Of a stretch of 64,000 bases of DNA, positions 31,633 through 39,255 are shown piece after piece. The stretch covers positions 30,265 to 94,264 of the forward strand of contig NZ_AODK01000022.1 in NCBI RefSeq assembly GCF_000525975.1. The letters are read 5' to 3'. Source of the DNA: Listeria rocourtiae FSL F6-920 (GTDB lineage Bacteria > Bacillota > Bacilli > Lactobacillales > Listeriaceae). The notes under the pieces are model-generated. The model ran no database searches. It was not told the origin of the DNA and saw nothing but the letters and a program-made list of their open reading frames with translations. Each line of letters opens with the position of its first letter. Position 1 is the stretch's first letter. The position numbers were made by a program, and so were the translations under genes.

Positions 31633-34237
31633 CAACTTAAATCCAATCGTTGAATTTCTTGATGTAGAGTTTTTTTGGCGATTTGAACGGTTATCATGTA
31701 GCCAACGAGAATCGCTATGAGCCATGGAAAGTAGCTGAGTGGGAGGTTGACGAGTCCAATGTTATGACCAAACGATGTGAATGGAATGATAATACCTATA
31801 CCCATCACAATAAGAGTGGAAATCATCACCGGAGCGGCTGCTCGACTCTGGATGAATGGGATTTTTTCTGTACGAATCATGTGAACGACGAGCGTTTGTG
31901 TGAGTAGGCCGACAACGAACCAGCCACTTTGGAATAATGCCTGTTCTGCGATAGTATTGGCGCTAAAGACGAACCACATGAGAGCGAACGTAAGAATGTC
32001 AAAAATCGAGCTAACTGGACCAATTAAAAGAATGAAGCGTAACATATTTTTTCTATCCCATTTCCGTGGCTTTTTCAAGAAAGATTCGTCCATTTTATCC
32101 CATGGGAGTGTCATTTGAGATACGTCATACATGAGATTTTGCAGGAGTAGGTGAATCGATAACATTGGTAAAAACGGCAGAAAAGCGCTGGCTACTAGAA
32201 CGCTAAACACGTTTCCAAAATTGGAGCTGGCTGTCATTTTCATGTATTTTAGAATATTTCCGAAGACGTTTCGACCTTCCGTTACGGCGTCGTTTAGAAT
32301 CGTTAAACTCTTTTCGAGTAGAATAACGGAGCTTGCGTCCTTGGTTATATCGGCGGCAGTATCAACGGAGATACCAACATCTGCTTTACGCAATGCTGGG
32401 GCGTCATTGATTCCATCGCCCATAAAACCAACTGTGTGCCCATCTTTTCGCAGTAGATGAATGATGCGCGATTTCTGAGTTGGTGTGAGTTTTGCGAAAA
32501 TGTGATGCGTTCTAGTTGCTTCGGTTAGCTCATCGTCATACATAAAGTCGATATCTGAGCCTAGTAGAAACTTATCGGATGGAATACCAACTTGGTTACA
32601 AATGGTCTGCGCTACAATCTCATTGTCGCCTGTAAGAACCTTTACAGTAACTCCATGATTGTGTAATGAGGCAATCGCGGGTTTTGCGGACGGCTTGGCA
32701 GGATCTAAGAATCCGAGGAAACCAATCAATGTCATATTTTGTTCATCGATGACGGAGAACGATTCTTTCTCTGTCTTCGTTTTTGTGGCGATGGCAATAA
32801 CACGCATTCCGCTTCGATTCATTTGTTCGCACTGGATGTGCAGGCGTTTCTTGATTGTATCAGTTAGCGGCATGACGGCACCATTTTCTTCGAGTTGAGA
32901 GCAAACATCGAACATCTCGGTAATCGCGCCTTTAGTAATCATTTCGATGCTATTTTTTTTTTCGCAAAATGACGCTAAGGCGACGACGGGCAAAGTCAAA
33001 CGGAATTTCATCGATTTTTTCTGGTATTGTGAACCGCGCGCTGTCACCGATTTTTTCCATGTGTGAAATGATGGCGTGATCCATAATGTTTTTCCACCCT
33101 GTTTGGAAGTGGCTATTTTGGAAGGCGAGTGCTAATACTTTATTGGAAGTTTCGCCAGTTGTATCAATATGTTCAATGAGTTCGACTTTATCTTTGGTCA
33201 GCGTTCCGGTTTTGTCGGTACAAAGAACGTCCATCGCACCTAAGTTTTGAATCGCGCTCAGCTCTTTAATGATGACTTTCTTTTTAGCCATCCGAGTGGC
33301 GCCTTTTGCGAGGTTAGTGTTGACAATCATAGGCAACATTTCTGGTGTCAGACCTACAGCAACAGCTACGGCGAATAGAAATGCTTCGGTCCAGTTGCCT
33401 TTCATAATCCCATTAATTAGAAAAACGATTGGAACCATAACGAGCATGAGGTACATCAGTAGTTTTGAAATCGACTTAACGCCTTTATCAAAACTGGTTT
33501 CATCACGTTTGGCGAGCGCCTCTTGAGAGAGGGAGCCAAAAATGGTGTTATCGCCAGTTTTTAGAATAAGCGCCTTACCTTGGCCACTAATAACATCTGT
33601 TCCCATAAATGCCAAATTGTCACGTTCAAAAATGCTAAGATTTTTTTCTGTAGCTTCGGCGAATTTTTCCACAGGGATGGATTCCCCTGTGAGCGGAGAT
33701 TGATTGATAAACAGATCCTTCGCTTCGATTATTCGGGAGTCTGCGGGGATAATATCGCCAGTTGAAAGGACAACGATGTCACCGGGAACGACATCGGCAA
33801 TCGGAATTTCTTTTTGCATTCCGTTACGAATAATTGCGGTCGTATTTTCAATCATATTTTTTTAAAGAAAGGCTCGCTTTTTGAGCACGCATAGATTGGA
33901 CAAAGCTCAGAATGACACTGAATAGAATCATCAGAGACATAATAATCGTTGCCTCGATATCCGCGGTCAGATAGGAAACGACCATAAGAAAGGCCAGAAT
34001 ATAAATGAATGGATTGTGGAACGCTTTCGCTAGGTTGATGTACCATGGCGTTGGCTTTTGTTCTGCTGTGATGTTTCTGCCAAACTTCGTGCGCCGTTTG
34101 TGTACTTCTGGTTCGTTCAAACCTTGCGTTGTCGTTTTGTATTTGGCCATGCTTGCGTCTTTATTGGATGTGGAATCTTGTAATAGTGCACGGTTTACCT
34201 CTTGTTCATTGCGTAATTTGTTTAGTGCTTTATTCAT
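31632..34237 (-). CDS. mgtA: Magnesium-transporting P-type ATPase, MgtA/MgtB type, frame broken twice
   Basis: Three open frames join into one 867-residue ATPase. The parts are an N-terminal cation-ATPase domain (EPEVHKRRTKFGRN), actuator motif LTGES, phosphorylation site CTDKTGTLT, and hinge GDGINDAPAL. C-terminal membrane segments include NLMYDVSQMTLPWDKMD. The breaks are at T runs 33857-33863 (7 read, 6 fit) and 32953-32962 (10 read, 9 fit), so sequence error is likely. Import of Mg2+ fits the family and the M-box riboswitch upstream. The start ATG at 34237 follows GGAGGATTTAACC, 30 bases after a leader peptide. Confidence 0.93.
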
Positions 34238-34267
34238 GGTTAAATCCTCCGTTTCGGTTTCGAACCG

Positions 34268-34369
34268 TCACGGCTTTATTCGTTTTCTGGTGAAGTAAAA
34301 GCCGTCCCAGTTCGGTCGTAAGTTCAATGATTCGGGTTCTTCGGGATCATCCTCTAAAAATTGTGGCAT
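34268..34369 (-). CDS. 33-codon leader peptide of mgtA, acidic and proline-rich at its N-terminus
   Basis: An ATG at 34369 with GGAGGTGGAGTAAA in front opens a 33-residue frame ending in TGA, 30 bases before mgtA. It reads MPQFLEDDPEEPES, then a stretch with aromatic residues, and ends RKRIKP. The early run of Asp/Glu broken by Pro resembles the MgtL leader of enterobacteria. There, such nascent chains destabilise ribosomes at low Mg2+ and raise mgtA expression. Inside the frame, ACGGCTTT and AAAGCCGT form an 8-base inverted repeat with a 20-base loop, so translation would control RNA folding. A separate small cytoplasmic protein is the alternative. Confidence 0.7.
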   Translation of the reverse strand: MPQFLEDDPEEPESLNLRPNWDGFYFTRKRIKP

Positions 34370-34448
34370 TTTACTCCACCTCCGTTCTTTTTAATTTGAC
34401 AATAATAAACATAACAGCGGAATTTTCATTTCATCCTTGATTACACAC

Positions 34449-34485
34449 AAAAAATCCCTGCCTGTCTAGTGACTTTGGCAGAGAT
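34449..34485 (-). terminator. Riboswitch-controlled terminator of the mgtA leader
   Basis: On the minus strand ATCTCTGCC pairs with GGCAGGGAT (one G-T pair), followed by six T. It sits just after the M-box and 80 bases before the leader peptide, the right place for the expression platform: formed when Mg2+ is plentiful, absent when it is low. Confidence 0.8.
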
Positions 34486-34517
34486 TCAGAATTTTTATGC
34501 GCCTCAAAAAACACATG

Positions 34518-34670
34518 ATTCCCCTCGCTAAAGTTTTGGCACTATGCAACGTAAAGAAACTGAATTCTTAGCCACGTTATGGAAAGCCTTAATCCGACAA
34601 TCCCTGTTCTACCCATTGGCGTCTTTGGACATTTTTGGGCAGTGGCATATGTTCACATAGGAGCCTCACT
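34518..34670 (-). ncRNA. M-box (ykoK) magnesium riboswitch
   Basis: On the minus strand the sequence starts GTGAGGCTCCTATGTGAAC and continues through ACTGCCCAAAAATGTC, CAAAGACGCCAATGGGT and, near the end, GTGCCAAAACTTTAGCGAGG. These are the conserved blocks, in order and spacing, of the M-box RNA that folds around Mg2+ in front of mgtE/mgtA-type genes. It is followed by an intrinsic terminator and then by mgtA. Expected action: Mg2+ binding compacts the RNA, frees the terminator and shuts off the operon. Confidence 0.92.
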
Positions 34671-34678
34671 GTACAGGT

Positions 34679-34800
34679 CAGCATGCCTACAAACACTCAT
34701 TTGCGTCGTTAAAAGCTCCGTTCCGGTGCTCATGTACAAGTCGTACATTCCGCTCCGGTACTCGCTTTTGCCTAGCAACTAAGTATTTGTAGGCATGCTG
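34679..34800. repeat. Long palindromic intergenic repeat, copy 2
   Basis: 122 bases with 19-base arms (34679-34697 and 34782-34800). The interior is nearly identical to the copy at 702-822. It lies directly upstream of the M-box in the presumed 5' leader of mgtA. The one non-paired position in the arms is C opposite A on the plus strand in both copies; on the minus strand this is a G-U pair, which favours a minus-strand RNA as the folded form. Confidence 0.8.
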
Positions 34801-34886
34801 AGGTTTGGAGGAACGGGCTGAATTTGACGCAGATAAAGCAGTTTTGCAAGCTTGCGTGATAATTATTATTGTTCTTGACACTTCCT

Positions 34887-34915
34887 AGGTTAGCATCGAT
34901 GTTTTTTTGTGTCAA
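34887..34915 (-). promoter_or_regulatory. Candidate mgtA promoter within an inverted repeat
   Basis: On the minus strand TTGACA (34910-34915) and TAACCT (34887-34892) are 17 bases apart. The -35 is part of an inverted repeat CTTGACAC ... GTGTCAAG (arms 34874-34881 and 34909-34916), which also places a TTGACA on the plus strand. No better promoter is visible between here and the M-box, so the mgtA leader would be about 640 bases long. The remaining sequence up to 35109 has no gene. Confidence 0.45.
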
Positions 34916-35109
34916 GGGTGTTTCCCTAAAAATGTTGCGTTTGGGCAAGATAATTGTTTTGTGAGGGGAGGTGCGGGAAGGGTTTGCGGTATCAAAAATT
35001 GAAATCTAAATTTTTCTTAAAGATAGGTGACTTGGTGTTGTTTGGAATTTTGGTTTGTGGTACTTTTAGAATAAGTTATGGAAAATTCGTGAAGTTGTGG
35101 AGCGATTAG

Positions 35110-35730
35110 GTGAGAAATAGATATAGTTGGATGTTGTTGGTGCTAGCTTTGAGTGTAAGTGTTTTCTTTGTTGGGAAGCACTATTATACGAAAGCCTATG
35201 CACAAAAAGCAATTGATGTGTTTGTGATGAAGCAGGGCGTGCCAAGTAAGGATATTTATGAAGAAAAATTTGTATGGGATTGGCAGAAAAGTGGGAGCTA
35301 TGTGAAAAGTTTCAAAGTACGCGGGGATTCGGCGGATATTGTATATCAGTATCTTTTTATTGAAAAGGGACAGGATGTACTGTTTACGCCATATTCACCA
35401 ACAAGTGATGAGCCGAATGTGAAGTATACACCTGAGAAAACGGAAGATGATTTTAATTTGTATCATGGAGAAGCTTATGAAGATGGAGGAACGTCGCTTT
35501 ATGTGTATCGTTTGAAGTTGTATACAGGCAGGGGACCAGAGCTGAGTATGGGTAAGCTGGTGTTGCATAATAGTAATAATATTTTTGATGCGAATGGGGA
35601 GCCGATAGAGGCTACAGAGATTAAAAAAGGCGATAAGCTAAGCATATATTTAGATGAAAAAGTAGCGGTTATAGAAACATATCCCGGGCAGATTGACGAT
35701 AAGTATATTTTTAAAATTGTGAGGGAATGA
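35110..35730 (+). CDS. DUF3139-type exported protein with an added C-terminal domain
   Basis: 206 residues starting with GTG. One N-terminal membrane or signal segment (about residues 8-24) is followed by a short domain with VWDWQKSGSYVKSF and VYQYLF, which resembles DUF3139 proteins of Firmicutes. The last 60 residues (GKLVLHNSNNIFDANGEPIE onward) resemble the small beta domain of YobA/DUF3221-type lipoproteins. The function is unknown. It opens a three-gene run whose genes overlap or nearly touch, so they probably act together. A classical ribosome site is weak (GGAGCGATTAG). Confidence 0.7.
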   Translation: MRNRYSWMLLVLALSVSVFFVGKHYYTKAYAQKAIDVFVMKQGVPSKDIYEEKFVWDWQKSGSYVKSFKVRGDSADIVYQYLFIEKGQDVLFTPYSPTSDEPNVKYTPEKTEDDFNLYHGEAYEDGGTSLYVYRLKLYTGRGPELSMGKLVLHNSNNIFDANGEPIEATEIKKGDKLSIYLDEKVAVIETYPGQIDDKYIFKIVRE

Positions 35731-35738
35731 GGAACTTG

Positions 35739-35993
35739 ATGAAAGGTAACTATTTGAAAGTCGTGCTTTTTGCGCTTGGTATCTTTATAGTTTGGGTATT
35801 ATTTTTCGGAATTCGGCTGATGGGATATGTGGATTCTATTCAGCGATTTGGTTTGGAGCGGACGGCGTGTGGGACAGATGGTTGTTCGGTGCCAACCATG
35901 TGGTTGGATGTGGTCTGGGTTGCTGTTATGTTTGTAGGACCGTTGCTGGGAGCTTTGGCATGGTTAATAATATGGCATGTTAGGAGGAAGTGA
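35739..35993 (+). CDS. Small membrane protein, two predicted segments
   Basis: 84 residues with two hydrophobic segments (about residues 6-25 and 53-78). The loop between them has two cysteines five residues apart (CGTDGC) that could form a disulfide outside the cell. No family recognised. ATG at 35739 is preferred over 35727 because GAGG lies six bases before it. It lies 8 bases downstream of the DUF3139-type gene and its stop overlaps the next start. Confidence 0.65.
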   Translation: MKGNYLKVVLFALGIFIVWVLFFGIRLMGYVDSIQRFGLERTACGTDGCSVPTMWLDVVWVAVMFVGPLLGALAWLIIWHVRRK

Positions 35994-37060
35994 TGGGTAA
36001 GAAAGTGAAAGGAATTATTGCTATAGCGGCTTGTCTGTTAATTGCAGGTGCAGGATTTGTGATTTATAAAACGGTGAAAGACAATAATGTTACACGTGTA
36101 CAGGTGGTAAAGGAAAAAGATAGAACGCGGTTTATTGGTGAGGATGGAGTTAGTTTTTACTCGACGGTGGATACACGGGATAAAATTTATACATTGATAG
36201 ATGCAGAGGGGGATACAGATAGTTACAATATTGCAAAGGCTGTTTATGCGATTGATAAAAAGAGTGGGGAAATAGAGATTGTGCCTGGAACTGAAAAGAG
36301 GAAGTTTGGTATGGGTGGGATTTCGGAGACTTTTGGAAATGAGGCTTATCTTGGGTGGGTGGAATCGGACGCGGATTATGAGACGCGCACGATGGTTTAT
36401 GATATTGAGCAGGAAAAGGTGGTTAAAAAGTGGCATGGAGATGATTGGAATTCTTATTTCGATTTTCATGTGATTGGTCATAGGCTTTATCGGCTGGAGT
36501 CTCATGGAAAGGTTGATCGTATTAAGTCTTATGATTTGAAAACTGGTGAAGAGCAGCAGATTGATGAAATTGGGGCGAAAGGAACGGTTCTAGCTTTTTC
36601 AGAGCATAAAATGTGGTATCGGGATACTCGGCAAGGAAAAGGACATTTGAAGGGCTATGATTTACGGAATGGGAATTATGAAATACATAATCTGGGCGTA
36701 GCGTATAGTAATCTGAAGCCAATCAATGAGCACTTGCTGGCTTACTTTAAAGATGGGACGACGGAAGGGTTATATTTGTACGACACACAGTTGAAAAAAT
36801 CGGTGTTGCTAAACGAGAAGGATGCTGGGATTAAGGCAAGCTATGATGGGAAGGGACTGCTTATTTCTGATCAATTGTCGTATAAGATTGATAGTTTGGA
36901 AAGGATTCAGTATGACAATACAATTGAGTCGGAGTATCCAGATAATCACCGTTTTTCAACAGCAGAGCGGATTCCATCATTGCTTTTTATTACGGATGTG
37001 GGAGAGCATGAGGAGATTGTATTGATGAATCAGGATGTTTTACGATGGTCAGAAAAGTGA
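35993..37060 (+). CDS. Membrane-anchored protein, probably beta-propeller-like
   Basis: 355 residues, one N-terminal membrane segment (about residues 6-26), then an extracellular part. Repeated motifs such as VYAIDKKSGEIE, MVYDIEQEKVV and SYDLKTGEEQQ are the strand-turn pattern seen in beta-propeller proteins. No catalytic motif or known family is recognised. The start overlaps the previous stop (TGATG) behind AGGAGG. It is the last gene of the cluster; a hairpin follows. Confidence 0.65.
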   Translation: MGKKVKGIIAIAACLLIAGAGFVIYKTVKDNNVTRVQVVKEKDRTRFIGEDGVSFYSTVDTRDKIYTLIDAEGDTDSYNIAKAVYAIDKKSGEIEIVPGTEKRKFGMGGISETFGNEAYLGWVESDADYETRTMVYDIEQEKVVKKWHGDDWNSYFDFHVIGHRLYRLESHGKVDRIKSYDLKTGEEQQIDEIGAKGTVLAFSEHKMWYRDTRQGKGHLKGYDLRNGNYEIHNLGVAYSNLKPINEHLLAYFKDGTTEGLYLYDTQLKKSVLLNEKDAGIKASYDGKGLLISDQLSYKIDSLERIQYDNTIESEYPDNHRFSTAERIPSLLFITDVGEHEEIVLMNQDVLRWSEK

Positions 37061-37081
37061 TACATTTTTTGATAATAAAAT

Positions 37082-37119
37082 ACCCCAAAAGTTAGATTGT
37101 TAGTCTGACTTCTGGGGTG
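37082..37119 (-). terminator. Terminator between the unknown cluster and the blaR1-like gene
   Basis: ACCCCAAAAGTTAGA and TCTGACTTCTGGGGT pair with few mismatches. On the minus strand the stem is followed by ATTTTATT, so it mainly serves the blaR1-like gene. It may also slow plus-strand transcription from the cluster. Confidence 0.6.
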
Positions 37120-37150
37120 AACATTAGATGGGGAGCATCCTCTGTTTGAC

Positions 37151-38512
37151 TTATTTTTTTGCGTTTTCTTGTGCCATTTGTTTTTTCTTTTCTTCAGTTG
37201 CAGCAGCCATTTTTCTGTCAAGGTCTGATTCTGCAGCTTTATTAGCGGCATTTTCCTCAGCCATTTGTTTTTTCTTTTCTTCAGTTGCAGCAGCCATTTT
37301 TCTGTCAAGATCTGATTCTGCAGCTTTATTAGCGGCATTTTCCTCAGCCATTTGTCTCTTCTTCTCTTCGTAAGCAGCAGCCATTTGTTTGTCAGCCTCA
37401 GTGTCTGTCACGTTATCTGTGGCATTTTGTTTTGCGAGCTCTTCTTTTTTCATTCTATCGGCTATTTCTTGCTTTTGTGCTTCTGTTGTCTCAGCTTTTA
37501 CGTCTACTAGAGAGAACGCGGATACTCCCAAAATAGCAATGAAACCTACTGCAGTTAGAAGTTTTGACTTTGTATTGAATTTTTTAATCATTAGGATTCT
37601 CCTCTTTAATTTAATTTTATTTTTACTGAAATGTGCCAGTGTGGATGGCTGGTAATACGTAGAATATTGTTCTACTAGTGTAATAATGGTATGCCCATAA
37701 GCTACTCTTTCTTTTTGATTAATAAACGTTAGAGCTAAACTATCACAGGCCATTTCTTGATCTTCACGCAGAGCACGATTAGCGTACCAAAGAACAGGGT
37801 TGAACCAATGGATAACAAGCAGGCAGTTCATCAGTAGATTAATGTTAATGTCTTTTCTTTTATAATGGGATAACTCATGATAAAAAATGTATTTCAGTTG
37901 ATTGTCGTCTAGATGCTTCACGTGTTTTTCATCAAGTAAAATTCTAGGTTTACCAATCCCGAATAGGGTGGGACTCGAAATTTTTCCAGAATAATGTAAT
38001 GGAATATCTTTTTTTATGGACATATCTTTCTTACAATTACGATAAATATTTAAAACTCTTTTTTCAGTTATTAATGGTTGCTTACTTATATATTGATATA
38101 ACCGTCTGTTTATCAATATTATGAATATTCCGGTAATAGCAATTCCTAGTATCCAAATAAATAAGAAGATAGTATATACGTTGTTCTCAGCGGGCAGATC
38201 CTCTATTACTCTAGGTATCGCCTCTATGACTTCGGGTGCAGTCGTTGTAATCTCCTGGCTAACAATTGGCGCTTGCTCATGCTTTATCGGTAGTATGGAA
38301 TAGATGCTAAATGAGCTTTCTGGAAACCAGGGGAGCACAAGTCGCACCACAAGAATTAGCCATAATGCGTACTTCCATTGAGGGGTTAGCCAATTTTTTA
38401 ATAAGAATTTGATGCATAGAATAAAAACGACTAGCACGCTTGCCAAAATAGAAGTTTCTATGACCCAGTCAAAAATAGACGGAAGATACGTGTGCCATAG
38501 CGTATAGAACAT
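37151..38512 (-). CDS. BlaR1/MecR1-like M56 metallopeptidase with an unusual helical repeat sensor
   Basis: 453 residues. Membrane segments at about 15-40, 48-62 and 114-135 precede a zinc peptidase domain with HELSH at residues 212-216 and later acidic ligands (EDQEMACD). A fourth membrane segment (about 330) leads outside. BlaR1 and MecR1 there carry a penicillin-binding domain; here there are only about 110 charged residues made of 29-residue helical repeats (MAEENAANKAAESDLDRK). The signal sensed is therefore probably not beta-lactam acylation. The blaI-like gene two bases upstream is the expected target of its proteolysis. Confidence 0.87.
   Translation of the reverse strand: MFYTLWHTYLPSIFDWVIETSILASVLVVFILCIKFLLKNWLTPQWKYALWLILVVRLVLPWFPESSFSIYSILPIKHEQAPIVSQEITTTAPEVIEAIPRVIEDLPAENNVYTIFLFIWILGIAITGIFIILINRRLYQYISKQPLITEKRVLNIYRNCKKDMSIKKDIPLHYSGKISSPTLFGIGKPRILLDEKHVKHLDDNQLKYIFYHELSHYKRKDININLLMNCLLVIHWFNPVLWYANRALREDQEMACDSLALTFINQKERVAYGHTIITLVEQYSTYYQPSTLAHFSKNKIKLKRRILMIKKFNTKSKLLTAVGFIAILGVSAFSLVDVKAETTEAQKQEIADRMKKEELAKQNATDNVTDTEADKQMAAAYEEKKRQMAEENAANKAAESDLDRKMAAATEEKKKQMAEENAANKAAESDLDRKMAAATEEKKKQMAQENAKK
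37173..37346. repeat. Two tandem 87-base repeats in the sensor part of the blaR1-like gene
   Basis: Unit 37173-37259 is repeated at 37260-37346 with one visible base difference (GGTC/GATC), and a decayed third unit follows from 37347. In frame each encodes 29 residues. The near-identity points to a recent duplication or ongoing length change. Confidence 0.85.
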
Positions 38513-38514
38513 AA

Positions 38515-38913
38515 CTATTTATCCTTTCTGTGGCTGGACTCAGTTTTATCATCTAAGAGTTGCTTTAATTCATCAATATCTTCTGCCGACAGTTTTTCCT
38601 CTTTTATAAAGTTGACGAGTAACGGTTTAAAGGCTGCGCCGTAAAAGCGGTTCAATAGAGATTTTGTTTCGCTTTGCATATAGTCTTCTTGCGATACTAA
38701 TGCGGTGTACGTGTGCAGTTTTCCTTTTTCTTGATAAGAGGAAATAGCTTCTTTTTGCACTAGTCTGTTGAGTAGTGTGCGTATTGTTTTAGGACTCCAA
38801 TCGTGTTCCTTTTCTAGGGCTTGAATTATTTCACCGGCTGTCATTGGTGATTGTTTCCAGATAACTTGTATAACTGCTAATTCAGCTTCCGATATTTTAG
38901 GTAAGTGTTCCAA
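38515..38913 (-). CDS. BlaI/MecI/CopY-family transcriptional repressor
   Basis: 132 residues with a winged helix: ISEAELAVIQVIWKQSPMTAGEII, then WSPKTIRTLLNRLVQK, the recognition helix typical of BlaI/MecI. The C-terminal dimerisation helices contain the region cut by the partner protease. A TTG start at 38913 is chosen because AAAGGAGG lies seven bases upstream; the longer frame to 38967 covers the operator. It is two bases upstream of the M56 peptidase gene. No beta-lactamase or PBP gene is adjacent, so the regulon is unknown. Confidence 0.88.
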   Translation of the reverse strand: MEHLPKISEAELAVIQVIWKQSPMTAGEIIQALEKEHDWSPKTIRTLLNRLVQKEAISSYQEKGKLHTYTALVSQEDYMQSETKSLLNRFYGAAFKPLLVNFIKEEKLSAEDIDELKQLLDDKTESSHRKDK

Positions 38914-38936
38914 CAGTGAGCCTCCTTTCCGTAGAC

Positions 38937-38946
38937 TACATTTGTA
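38937..38946. promoter_or_regulatory. BlaI-type operator
   Basis: TACATTTGTA is a perfect match to the TACA-nn-TGTA core bound by BlaI/MecI repressors and lies just upstream of the blaI-like ribosome site. A TTGACT box upstream on the minus strand could be the -35. Autoregulation is expected. Confidence 0.7.
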
Positions 38947-39121
38947 ATCTATACTGAATATTAACATGGATTGTCGTGGTGAGTCAACCCATAATTTATG
39001 TAAATAGAAAAAAATTTAAGTTATGATATAATGAATAGAAAGAATTATTTTCCAATTTTTTTGATTCACGATAAAAATTCACAATCTTATAAGTGGCTCT
39101 GGAAAGGCATGAAATAATGAT

Positions 39122-39136
39122 TGAGAACGATTATCA
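39122..39136. promoter_or_regulatory. Fur-like box upstream of fdhA
   Basis: TGAGAACGATTATCA differs from the 7-1-7 Fur consensus TGATAATnATTATCA at two of 14 fixed positions. It lies 36 bases upstream of a TATAAT (39173-39178) whose -35 is weak. A second TGATATAAT (39025-39032) lies further up. Iron control would make sense for an enzyme with several Fe-S clusters. Confidence 0.55.
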
Positions 39137-39255
39137 ATAGAGCTTTTACTATTCAATTTTCACAATAACTGATATAATAGTGGGTGCATGGAAACGCTTC
39201 CTAATGGTTTTCTTAGAAGAGTACGAGTTTTTAGTTTTCAAGGAGGGATTTTTGG

